A stretch of 9,407 nt of DNA from JAQGMO01 sp050954505 (GCA_050954505.1 JBPBPY010000083.1:1-9407); one strand, 5' to 3'; shown: positions 1-9,103, counted from the stretch's first letter. A program made the numbers and translations. The notes: generated from the letters alone by a model not told the origin.

Positions 1-214
1 AGTATCACATGTCAAGTAAGAAACCAGATTATTTCAACATCAATTCGAAGCACTCAATATAACTTCCTTGGTAGATCTATGTAATTATGAGCGGAAGAGG
101 GCTCAACTATCAACTTGATTTGAATGTTAATGAATGTGTTAATTTGAAATGGATAGCTCTAAAGAAAGTGGTAACGAGACCTGATTACATCTGATACTCA
201 GCTCATTTGACCAA

Positions 215-255
215 TTAGCATAGATAACTGTCTGCGACGGCTCATAAGTCCCGCA
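215..255 (-). repeat. possible Helitron 3' terminus: CTAA end plus small GC hairpin
   Basis: On the minus strand (the transposase sense strand) a hairpin lies just 5' of a CTAA tetramer that is followed by T. The stem is TGCG at 233-236 with CGCA at 252-255, extended by AC/GT at 237-238 and 248-249 with a two-base bulge. CTAA occupies 215-218 and the spacer is 14 nt. Canonical Helitrons end in CTRR, insert between A and T, and have a hairpin about 10-15 nt before the end. The stem is short and the motif common, so chance is a serious alternative. Confidence 0.2.
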
Positions 256-265
256 ACCGTTGGTG

Positions 266-333
266 ACCAGCACTCTCCAAGGCATGTCCAATGCTTTGAT
301 TATACCTGACTGCTGGTGAAAACCTATTCAGGT
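266..333. repeat. nested inverted repeats (potential cruciform)
   Basis: An outer perfect 7-bp arm pair (ACCAGCA 266-272, TGCTGGT 311-317) encloses an inner stem (AAGGCAT 279-285, ATGCTTT 291-297, one G-T wobble) with a five-base loop. A third pair (ACCTGA 304-309, TCAGGT 328-333) overlaps the outer right arm and would compete with it. This is the most structured part of the left flank. It may be part of an element end, a regulatory structure of the gene at 498, or chance; I cannot assign a role. Confidence 0.35.
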
Positions 334-497
334 GTTATGTGAAATGTAATTTTCCCATTGCAGTGACGCGCTCACAAATTAAATGAAAATGAATTTTTTT
401 GGGACTCTCTATGCAATTTTATGCGGCACAATTCAAAGTACAAAAGGTCGAACTTTTTCGATTTCTCTTTCTTGTGACACACTTCAAATAACTCATA

Positions 498-1562
498 ATG
501 ACTAAAAGAGACAAAAAGGAAAGTTCACCTCAACAAGAAACTCTCGATAGCAAAGAAGAGATTCTTAAACTCAGTGAATCTGAAATTGAGATTCAGCCCG
601 GAATTCTTTGGAACTCAGCGAAGTTGATTGAGCTTTCGACTCCTGCTAGAGAAAGACCAGATACAAATTGGATGGTGGTGGATGGCAAGACTGGTGAAGA
701 ATTGATTGTCACTGTAGTTGGAGGTTTTGCAGTAAGAAAATGCACAATGAAGCTAAGACACAAATTAACTTCTATCTAAAAAGGGCTGGATAACAGAGGA
801 CGGCAACTTTCCAGAATACGGAAATTTGCGAGTCAAGTCATCGCCGGTGAGTCGACTTTCATGGCAAGATCGACAGCCATCATCGGCTTACTGGCAATTT
901 CTGATTGATGGTGGCGGAACCTCTGTTCTTGGAGAAGTGATTAGAGACAGCAAGGAATTTGAGGATAAAATCAGGAGAGATCCAATAATTGGATTCGAAC
1001 ACCTCAAATACTATTCACCTTCAGAAAATCCAGGTCAAATTAAATTAGTTGTTCCAGTCTGCGCACCAAAGGCTGCATTTCCTGGTCGAAAGCCTCCAGT
1101 GGATACAGCGAAGCAGTCTGAGCTTGACAAGGTGGTAGCAGAGCAATTGTCGAATGGAAAATACTGCTTCTGTTCAGCCGAAGCAAGTGATGCGGTACCT
1201 GGTAGTTACATGCCAGTACTTCGACAACGTACTGTTGTTGACGGAAAGTCATACTATACCAAACTTGAGCTGAGAGATCTAGAACAAGGTAAAGTTTTCT
1301 TTACTTTTATCACCTTCATTCAACTTACATTCGAAACTAACATCTACCCCTAGGCGATATGATTACGGTCCAATTCTGTTGCATCCCTTTTGTCAACATG
1401 CCTTACGATGCTCAGGGGAGTAGAAAAGGCTCTCAAGGAAATGTTGTCATCAGATATCGGCTGGAGAGTTTAGTAAGACACAATGTAGCCCCTGTCATTG
1501 AGGCTAGACCTACCAAACGTATCCGCTCCATGCCAATTAGCGCACCTCCTGCGAGCAAGTGA
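498..1562 (+). CDS. unrecognised 315-aa protein, three exons, possible Helitron accessory gene
   Basis: Exons 498-731, 784-1288 and 1354-1562 join in phase into 315 codons ending in TGA. The ATG at 498 has A at -3. I do not recognise a family. The N-terminus (about residues 1-35) is charged and polar, probably disordered. The middle has a W-Q-F-L-I-D-G-G-G stretch. The segment around residues 238-285 reads as alternating beta strands (LELRDLEQGDMITVQF, then GNVVIRYRLESLV), loosely like the last strands of an OB fold. The tail is basic (TKRIR near the C-terminus), which could be a nuclear signal. The gene converges on the transposase gene with 40 bp between stops. Plant Helitrons often carry RPA-like single-strand DNA-binding genes, so such a role is a guess worth testing; an unrelated host or captured gene is equally possible. 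The exon structure is better supported than any function. Confidence 0.65.
732..783 (+). other. intron 1 of the 498-1562 gene (52 nt)
   Basis: Donor GTAAGA, acceptor AAAAAG preceded by TTAAC about 20 nt upstream. It is phase 0 on both sides. Unspliced, the frame stops at 779; spliced, it continues as GGFA-GWITEDGNF. The A-rich acceptor is weaker than the others in the window. Confidence 0.65.
1289..1353 (+). other. intron 2 of the 498-1562 gene (65 nt)
   Basis: Donor GTAAAG, branch point CTAAC and acceptor CCCCTAG form a textbook fungal intron. The phase is 1 on both sides, rebuilding a Gly codon (G|GC). Without splicing the exon-2 frame stops at the TAG of the acceptor itself. Confidence 0.85.
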
Positions 1563-1602
1563 ATGCCGTATACTTCGTTTTGTAATGTTTCAGTAATATG
1601 AA
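1563..1602. other. 40-bp convergent intergenic gap with shared A/T-rich 3' signals
   Basis: The stop of the plus-strand gene and the stop of the transposase face each other across 40 bp. The A/T-rich run through about 1620 could serve 3' processing of the plus-strand transcript. On the minus strand, signals for the transposase must lie in this gap or inside the last exon of the other gene, so the two transcripts very probably overlap at their 3' ends. Confidence 0.5.
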
Positions 1603-4600
1603 TTAAATATATTTTTTATCGCAAATTGATTTCAGACGAGTCATTTCGTTTGTGTATTTGGCTGAAAGTTGTGCCTGAATATCTGCTTGAGCAAAGGGGC
1701 GGAGAACAGCTAGGCCAGCTAAAGTCCTAACTCTCGACAGAATCACATATAGTGAATGGATACTATTGGAATGTCTGGGAGGTTTAACCAAATCAGCTAT
1801 CATCTTGTCCAATGATTTGCCTTGCACTTTATAATCAGTGAAGGCAAATCCAAGGCACAGGGCAAATCCAGTACGAGTAAACGATTTCTGCATTTTTGTT
1901 CCGTCCATAGTTTTTCGCAAGGTCACAGGTGCTTTGGAAGGAAAAATTGGGACTTCCAAAGCTTTCAAATTAGCTAGCGGAGCATGTTTGACTTCTGAAT
2001 CTGGCTGACGAACATCTAGAATGATGTACTCAGGAAGCTCCTTCAATATTATTGGGCGGTGAGGCATGGCAGCAAATGCACTGGAAGCTTGAGCCACATC
2101 AACAGTGGATAAACAGATGCTACTGACTTTAGCGCAAGCTCCGTTCGTTATGCCCAGCTCGACATACTGATTCTTCGTGAATGATACTGGTGCCCCTTCA
2201 CAAAGATATAGTAAACCACAAATACCCCCTGTTTTCTCTTCAGTGCACAGCAATCTTTCTTCTTTGAAAAATGAGGGTAAGACCCCTGCTATTTTGTCTG
2301 ATGCAACAATTGCATATAGAGGAACCCTTCTGTCTGCCGCAAACCTCATGACAGCCTTGTTGTTAAGTTGTTGTCGGAGACGATTTCTTAGGACAACGAA
2401 AGGAGCATCCCTCCACGAAGGACAAGATATATTCTTGAAAACACAGTGATTTAGTAGGGCATAATCATCAGTGGTAAGTTTGCCTTCTCTAAGTCTTCCA
2501 AGTAGGTCACCAAACACCGGATCTGATTGCTGTCTAACAAGACGATGCAAGAAAATAACCGTGTCTATGCTTTTCCAAAGCATTCTTCCATGATGCTGAG
2601 CCCAAGCATTCTTTCGTTTTGTCTCCGTATTCAGCTCCGAATTAAGCAATGTACCGGCATCACTACCAGTAGTACCGTGCAAAGTGGTATCACACAAATC
2701 TCTCAGCTTGCTTTCGCTTAAAAGTCCTTTTTCTACTGCAGATGGTGTCATAAGACTGGCGTCCATTATGGGTTCAAGTTGAAGGAAGTCTCCAGTCAAT
2801 ATTAAACCAATTCCACCGAATATGGAATCACCATCTGTCATCTCCTTTGCCACTCCAAGCATTCCGCTAATTTCATGGAAGAATCTCGCTCCAACCATTG
2901 ATATTTCATCTATTATGAGTAACGTAACATCCTTCCAATCTTTCTTTGACTTTGATCTTCGGAGTCCTTCAGTATGACTAGCGGTCTGTTCACTCTCCAT
3001 GCCAGTAATACCTAATAATGAGTGTATAGTACTGCCTCCAATGTTATTGGCAGCAGTGCCAGTGTAGGCTGCGACCACCACTCGATGTCTCAGAGAATAT
3101 ATCTCCAGTGATTTCAATAAAGCTGCAATAATGTAGCTCTTCCCAGTTCCTCCAGGACCCAACACAGTCATAAGAAGCTGTTTGGGATATGGTGTTCCAA
3201 AGCGAACGCTACTTTCAACAGCAAGAACATATTCGAGTCCATTACGAAAGAATTTTGATTGTTCTTCATTCAATTTGAAATGATCACTGAGCGTCTGAAC
3301 GTGGTGGTGATTTACAGCGAAGTCTTCTTCGAGCTGAATATAGGGGAAATGTTCCAAACTTGAATGAATCTGAGGGTGGACCGGACCAGTCTCTTCATTA
3401 TCTTGACTAGCTGATAACTTCTTTTGCTTGAGTTGTTCCTTGAGTTCAACTCTCCAATGACTTGTTATCTGCTTATGAGAGTCTCCCAACTTTGGAAAAT
3501 GATCGGTAGCTTGCATAATACAGTGCTTCATTTCCTGCTGCTGAATAGGATCTTCGTATGTGAAGAGACCTCGATCTACACCAAAGCTTAGTGCATCTTC
3601 AGTGTAGCTGTCAATTGGATCCATAAACAAATCTTTCAAGAGAGTTCTCTCCTCCACGAAGGTCTCTTCGTCGTCTATGCTGGATGTTGCACAATCTCCA
3701 AACATAAGTGAATCTGCAGTAACCGAATTCGAGGGCTCCAACTCGTATCTATCCTTGATATCTCTGTCTCTGTCCTCTTTACTTTTCACCAATGCATCAA
3801 GATTCTCAATATACTGCTGAATTCTGAGAGGAATGAGTGCACTCTCCTTCCATCGTTGGAACGCTGTTGTCCAGTTCGGGGCATCACCTAGCAAACAAAG
3901 CTGTGTTCTCCAAGGTTTGAATAAACAGAGTATTCTAGAGCAATAGGTCTCCTGATCATCTGTATCAGAATGTGGTATCGATGGACCAAATAACTGAGGT
4001 ACAAGAGGCGACAATCTCATGCTGGAACTATCAGACTCCCTTCTCGGGTGACCATACATATACTGATAACGAACACTATTGTTGGATGACCGGTTTTTAG
4101 GATCAAAGGGTGGATCTTCCATTGATGCCGAAGCGATATGCATGTCCGATCGATTATACATGAACATACTATGTTCATACAAACACATCTCACTAAGTTC
4201 GGTGGGTCGGAATCGGAAATCGTCAATCCTGGCATTGCCTGCTGTGACTTCATCACTTTGCTCATCATACGAATTGAGACAATCGAGGGGCACTGAAACG
4301 AAATCATCTTCGTCTTTCTCTTTGCTATTCCCGCATATCCAGTCATAGTACTGCTTCGTATAAAGCGGTGTGAATGTGTTGCTTGTTAGATGAGTTCCTT
4401 GTTTGCCGAGGCCCAACGCCATAGAAGCGATGTGTGCAGCCGAAAATTCCACAGTATTACTGGCCACGTTGTAGCATCGATGAATGAGCCGACGGGTACG
4501 ATTGACGGGGTCCAGTGTCGCGAAATCCTCCTGAGCATTTGAAGCTGCGCTAGCCATGAGGGACAGCATATTGGTGGTGGAAGGACCAGTCTTCGTTACA

Positions 4601-7600
4601 TAGTTGGTCATATAATACATAGCCGACATGGATTCCAACAAAGAAGTGAACAGCGGCTGTATATCATGATTAGCTTTGAGGGCAAGCAAAACAAAATCGT
4701 TGTAATTGTTGACTAATGCGTTATTCCTTTTCTGAAGAATTTTGAGTGGCTCTGCCTGTACGACCGTCTCTGTGTATAATCGGCGAGGAAACAAGAATCT
4801 ACAGTGCGATCCTTTTTTGAAACAAGTGGGTGTGTGTTTATGCTTTTGACAGCAAGGGAGCAATTGTTCCAGCCTCAAAGAACATCTTCGCCGATATTCA
4901 TCCATGGTCATGCGAGAGTGGATACCCAGAGCCAAGCAAGAAGGATGCAAGTTACCCTTCTTGATGCTACTACTGAAAGTATGTTTTAATATGTTTTTAC
5001 AAGTTTTATGTCAATGAGTTACCTTGGTCTTGCGATTTCCGAAGTTTCACAGTCACTCATTGACTGTTCCGATGATGATGCGAAGGAACTCATTCTACAG
5101 TCTGGGGAATCAGGAGTTCTGTCGGAAGGAGGATCGTAATTCGAGGATTGAGACGTCCAGATGTCAGATAAGGAATCACTGACTTGGCTCTGCAAATCAA
5201 CCTTAGAAGTGTCAGACATTTGAAGCGTCATGACTTTGATTTCCTCATCTAACGTATTGGAATCCGACCATCGAGGCGGCTCTTCATTCATGTCAAGCTT
5301 GACAGTATCCTCCAGGTACTCAAGTACACGCTTCTGAAAGTCTTCGTCCATTATCTTAGCCTTCAAGAAAGGTATATTAAGCCTTCCTTTTAACCAGACT
5401 AAACAGTGAAGGTGAAGGGAGCCTCTTCCTTGGCTTTCGAAGACACCGAAGAAGGCTTCGGTAGGTCCAAGTACTCCCGTTTCATCTTTCCTAGAAAAGC
5501 CCAATAGCTCCGAGAAAATAGCTTCAATAATCAAGTCGAAATAAAGGGCTTGCGCCACAGGGTCAGACGCCACAATACGGCTGCGGTAACTAGATTTATC
5601 GAAGTACAAATCAGAAAGATCGAACTTCTCCCCGGCAAGACTAAGCATTAAGGGGCTATGAATGTCGGCGGGATTCAATGTTATAAAAAAGTGTGGGGGT
5701 CCATATAATACAGTCAACGATTGAATCTCCTTGCGCCGTTTGCGAAGAGACACAGAAGAACCTGGCACATCCATCCCAATGGAAAAAACTTTCTCGAGAA
5801 GCACTTTCACCTTTGCCGACATCTCAGCTTTGGGTTTCCCGATCGCCAATTGAATCTCCTGTTTTGTGATATCATTGATCAATTCCACCACAGCTGGGTA
5901 GTCCTTTCGCCTTGTTTGCAATCTTGCTTTGGCGCAGGACTTCCGACGTTGAAGCATGTTCCAGTAATGAAACATATAACACGAGTGTCTACCATAAGCA
6001 CGGCTGCAATGCAAAAGGTTGGCCTGCAGATGAGTCTGAAGTGTCACAGATATCGAACGCGGTGCTCCTGGATAGCCCACACCAAATGGAAACAACTCTG
6101 GATAGGATCTCGCAAATAGATCAGAGTCTTCATATTCATTATGAGGAATAGCACTTCGAGGCATGAATAGTCGAGGCACGCCTGTTTGGAACTCTACTGT
6201 CGGGTTTTGAGTTCCCAAAGCCCCAAACGTCAAATCGTTGTGGGTGTCGGTAGCACCACTGGTATCTATCATGCCATTGCTACTAATTGTACACCCTACA
6301 AGGGGTGGTTCAGCAGTCTGGGCATAGCCTATATGCTCAGCTCCGTCAAAGGCGTTGCAATTGCTGAGTGGATCTATCAGCAACTTTTCCAAATCAGCGT
6401 TCTCGTACTGATGAAGTGCTTCTTCATCGATAGCAACATTCTTGTACAGTGGATTGTGTTCGATAAGCCAAAGCAGGGCGCTTCTTACGGCGGAGGGACG
6501 TACACCAAGCAAGGAAGCAGTGTGCTTTCGATCGGGAAAAGATGTGCCAATAAAGGTAACTCTCAAGAAATCACAGATGCCTTCCGGATTCACTGGGAGA
6601 ACTTTGAGAACTTCTAGAGCAGGCTGCGGATAACTGACTGAACTTCCAGTATATCCTCTTTGTCTTGATTGTGGGTCATTTGTGTGAGACTGTAGGCGGA
6701 GAATTGTAACGGAAGGTCTACTAAGGGCAAGTAATTTCCACTCCAGGAAGGTCAACGACCTCAGTGAATCCGGCAATACTGTGGGCCGTGCCCACATGTT
6801 GTTTGCATAAGCACAGGGAGGAGTCTGCTTCCTCTTCAAGTATCCAAAGCATGTACCGCACACGTAAGCTCTGATTACTTCTTGGCTTTCGGAGTAGTCA
6901 AATCCTTCTCGCTCCAGCATCATACTACTGAGTAAAGCATTATCAATTCTGAAGAACTCCGCAGGAACGTTCGCGTACACCTCCGGGATCTTTAGATATT
7001 CTCGAAAACTGTGTAAGGCCTCAATGGAAAGCTGCTCAGTATTGGTCTCCAGCTGACCACAAGCGGCACACGCTCTCCGAATATTGTTGCTGACATTAAC
7101 TTTGTCTTCGAAGTTTTGTAGGCACTCGCGCTTCTGACTCTCCGATACTGGACTCACAGGAAATTGCGGCAGTGATTTTGATTGGTAAGATTGCCAAGCA
7201 TTCTTGGGCTGGTGCTCCTTCTTCTTGCGTCGCTTTGCTGGCTCTCCGTAGGTCTCATCTGAGAATGTGCTCAGTAGTCACCCAAGTGCATTAGCCAAAA
7301 GCTTTACCATCCATCATGTCACCATCATTCCATCTTGATTCAGCCAATACTTGTTTCATTGACCTTTTGAGAGCCCGAGACTGAATTACTTCTACACCAG
7401 TGACTATGTTGACAATCAGTCTGCTGCAATGTGAGAGCACAAGAAATCTTACAGATTGTTCGCTTCTTGTCTGTACTTTGAAAATGTGATTTGCATCCTT
7501 TGCTACAGCTTGAAGGGCCTGCTCCCAAAAACCCACGAGAAGCTGGCTCTGATATGGAAATACCTTTGAGATGATAAGTACTAGATTCCAGGTATACATG

Positions 7601-8063
7601 ATCAAGTGCGCGAGTAGTGATACCAAATGATCTTACAGGTCGCTGTTTTAGATGTTCCCTCTCTTGTTTGTTGGCTATGACGAGATAATGAAGGGATGGG
7701 ATTCTTTGATGCTGAACCTAAAGCTTGGTGTATTAGTATATCTTTGTATTTGTGCTATCATCAATACGTACATGTATGTTGAGTATTGCTATCAACAATC
7801 ATCCACTCCTGTGACAAACGCTTCGAAGTGCGGCTATATGAGACTCTGAATTCACACTCCTTATCAAAGCATACGACAATTCTTTTTCGCGTTCCTCTTT
7901 GTAATCTGTCTACAATCGTGCGGAGGCTATAGGCTGTATCGAAAGTTTGCATATCTTGCTTTGCCTCTTCGAGTGAATTAAACCTTTTGAGAGGTGGGAA
8001 CTTGCTATCAGCGGCAGATCTTATTTGCTGATTGAATTCATTGGGTTCGATCTGGTTTGTCAT
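1603..8063 (-). CDS. Helitron Rep-helicase transposase (RepHel), five exons, 2083 aa
   Basis: Rolling-circle transposase that would nick and rejoin one DNA strand and unwind it in the nucleus. Exons 8063-7772, 7717-7637, 7580-7308, 7258-5023 and 4972-1603 join in phase without a stop. Visible parts: Cys/His finger C65, C70, H96, C98 (FAR1/MULE-like); Ser-rich linker 99-124; basic KRRKKK patch near 223; zinc-like C279/C282 and DUF6570-like C349, C352, C364 followed by an AYANNMW motif; Helitron_like_N from SYPELFPFG (about 600) through HFFITLNPADIHSP (738-751) to the HUH pair H831/H833 in GRGSLHLHCLVWLKG; Ser/acidic linker; Cys/His cluster 1001-1018 before CRFLFPR; tyrosines Y1081 and Y1085 with K1088; PIF1 helicase with Walker A GPGGTGKS (1566-1573), Walker B IIDEIS (D1649, E1650), GDFLQLEP (1688-1695), GITNGA (1901) and a C-terminal DYKVQGKSLDKM...YVILSRVR. 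No OTU or AP-endonuclease domain is seen, so it is canonical Helitron rather than Helentron. The Rep exon has no usable upstream ATG in its own frame, which supports the 5' exons. Family assignment is very secure; the 5' exons and the ATG at 8063 less so. Confidence 0.92.
4973..5022 (-). other. RepHel intron 4 (50 nt), between HUH and Tyr/helicase parts
   Basis: Donor AAG|GTAACT and acceptor CTTTCAG, phase 2 on both sides (AG|T gives Ser961). Without splicing the Rep frame ends at a TAA inside the donor (GTAACT). The helicase-side frame has no natural ATG near its start, so splicing is needed to bring the HUH motif and the catalytic tyrosines into one protein. Confidence 0.9.
7259..7307 (-). 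other. RepHel intron 3 (49 nt)
   Basis: Donor GTAAAG, CTAAT branch-like element, acceptor TTCTCAG; phase 1 on both sides (G|AT gives Asp216). It joins the finger-bearing 5' exons to the Rep exon just before the basic KRRKKK patch. The Rep frame is closed by a TGA just inside the intron, with no ATG before the zinc-like cysteines, so an upstream exon is required. Confidence 0.75.
7581..7636 (-). other. RepHel intron 2 (56 nt)
   Basis: Donor GTAAGA, acceptor AATCTAG, phase 1 on both sides (T|TA gives Leu125). The branch point is not obvious, so this is the weakest of the four. Without it the frame stops 15 codons later. Confidence 0.6.
7718..7771 (-). other. RepHel intron 1 (54 nt)
   Basis: Donor GTACGT, branch TACTAAT, acceptor CTTTAG; phase 1 on both sides. 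Splicing rebuilds the TGT codon (T|GT) for C98, the last metal ligand of the N-terminal finger, exactly where the genomic sequence also reads TGT. Without it the frame ends two codons after the finger. Confidence 0.75.
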
Positions 8064-8108
8064 TGTGTTAGAAGGTTCTTGAAAAGAGGGTGACAAAAAT
8101 AGACTTAC
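8052..8108 (-). other. intron-like element spanning the RepHel start codon (57 nt)
   Basis: It has a perfect donor GTAAGT, a CTAAC branch point and a CAG acceptor, at the same size as the real introns here. It would join a 30-codon ATG-less open stretch (8198-8109) in phase 0 to the RepHel frame at residue 5, removing the ATG at 8063. It may be a 5' leader intron, an alternative exon junction, or a relic of fusion with the upstream gene. Confidence 0.45.
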
Positions 8109-8154
8109 ATTTGCAACTCTAAATTTTTTGTCATCAAATTTCGACTTAGCGAAG

Positions 8155-9103
8155 TCAACTCTCTTCCGAAGAGTCTCTCTTTCTCTTTCTGGTTCTGATC
8201 AGACTCCAGTCATTATAATTAACACCTAGAACCTGCCGTAACGATTGCTCATGCTCCTCAAGCTGAGTCGGTGAAAAGACACGAGTGAGTCCAACATTCT
8301 CGACCTGGATAACATTATCACGAGCCTGCTCTAACATCCTTTCAATTATAGCAGCCATATCTCGGACTAATTTGGCTGGTCTCTTTCTAGCAGGATTAGT
8401 TACAATATCATCGTATTTTATAGTATCCACGACTCCACCGGCAGATTCATCGAGCGCACGACTCCAGACTGCAATGAGATCTCTATTGTCGCGCTAAATA
8501 TCAAAGTAAGTCATAGCTTTCAATCTTAGTGAAATCCACTAACCTTGCATAGACGGAGAGCCCTCATATGTGCTTCCTTATTCGGTAATTCATCGAGCTC
8601 GAATCTTTCACTAGAATGCAAGAGACTAATAATTCGACCATAATCGACTAGATTATAGAAATGAGAGTGGTGACGGTAATAGATTGCATCATCGGGGAAG
8701 CATCTCCCGATGGTGCCTATCGAGGTACATCGAACCTGTCGATTGTTGCCATCAAGATAGGAGAAATTCCTATACAGCTTTGTGCGAGCTAATCTGTAGA
8801 ACGCAAGACAATAACGTCGATAGAATTGTGATTTGGCTGCAGTTGTACCTTGCGCTATAATGTCAAACAGCGTTCTGCTTGAGCAAGGGGGAAGTATCTA
8901 TCGATGTAGCAATTAGTATATAATTCGTCGAACGACGAAAAACTCACATCATTTGTGTCTGAAGCCTCGTCTTCGCTTGAATCCTCATCAAATAGTTCAT
9001 CAGGTTCATTTTCACTTCCCTCTCTGTTTCCTTCCACGTATGGATTCATATCTTTTCCTCCTTTGTAAGTGAGCTTTACGGATTTCGTGGTTGCTTTGGA
9101 CAT
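8155..9103 (-). CDS. unrecognised 282-aa protein, three exons, upstream of RepHel
   Basis: Exons 9103-8948, 8897-8544 and 8493-8155 join in phase 0 twice, giving 282 codons from ATG to TGA. The middle exon (118 codons) has no ATG near its start, so it is easily missed. I recognise no domain. Residues 1-52 are polar and end in a strongly acidic run (DELFDEDSSEDEASD), probably disordered. Residues 53-250 look folded, with aromatic-rich segments such as SQFYRRYCLAFYRLAR and RHHSHFYNLVDYGR and a helical stretch AAIIERMLEQARDNV. The C-terminus is basic (RTRKRKRD), a likely nuclear signal, followed by an acidic tail. It lies 91 bp upstream of the RepHel ATG on the same strand, and its 3' end overlaps a RepHel-phase open stretch in another frame. 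It could be an element accessory protein, captured cargo, or a former N-terminal part of RepHel. Confidence 0.65.
8494..8543 (-). other. intron 2 of the 8155-9103 gene (50 nt)
   Basis: Donor AAG|GTTAGT, acceptor ATATTTAG, phase 0 on both sides. It joins ...RALRLCK to RDNRDLIAVW... . Confidence 0.75.
8898..8947 (-). other. intron 1 of the 8155-9103 gene (50 nt)
   Basis: Donor GTGAGT, branch TACTAAT, acceptor CGATAG, phase 0 on both sides. It joins the acidic N-terminal exon (…SDTND) to ILPPCSSRTLFD... . Unspliced reading gives a stop at 8855. Confidence 0.8.

Larger units (their letters stand above)
1..497. other. AT-rich non-coding left flank with inverted repeats
   Basis: I see no gene here; all frames are broken by stops. 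From about 380 to 497 it is the leader of the plus-strand gene starting at 498, with A/T runs and a pyrimidine stretch near 463-475. Positions 233-333 hold several short inverted repeats, listed separately. There is an imperfect direct repeat near 120-145 (TGAATGTTAA then TGAATGTGTTAA). If the transposase gene belongs to a Helitron that also contains the 498-1562 gene, the 3' terminus of the element should lie in this flank or beyond the window. Confidence 0.6.

Noticed and set aside
4017..4348. Frames of 109 (minus) and 89 (plus) codons within the helicase exon
   Set aside because: Alternative-frame shadows in the linker between the tyrosines and the helicase, where the main frame is uninterrupted.
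4950..5023. Reading the Rep and helicase parts as two separate genes, or as one gene broken by a mutation
   Set aside because: The gap has a proper donor, acceptor and matched phase, and the spliced join leads straight into the Cys/His cluster and tyrosine motif expected next in a Helitron protein.
5721..6151. Plus-strand frames of 132 and 79 codons
   Set aside because: Antisense to conserved Helitron_like_N coding sequence, with no motif or splice context of their own.
6186..6617. 143-codon plus-strand frame
   Set aside because: It lies wholly antisense to the well-supported Rep exon and has no recognisable motif; a shadow of the real gene.
7340..7717. Second open frame on the minus strand across RepHel exons 2 and 3 (about 125 codons, with CSKGC and several other Cys/His residues)
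   Set aside because: Entry would need phase 0, but the donors after the N-terminal finger are phase 1 or 2. It ends at a TGA and cannot join the Rep exon, whereas the other frame is phase-matched at both ends.
7652..7849. 65-codon hydrophobic plus-strand frame
   Set aside because: Antisense to RepHel exons 1 and 2 and intron 1. Its start has no supporting context, and the hydrophobicity follows from the complement of charged codons.
1603..8063. Host PIF1 helicase gene
   Set aside because: The HUH motif, paired tyrosines and DUF6570-like region upstream in the same frame define a Helitron transposase; host PIF1 lacks them.
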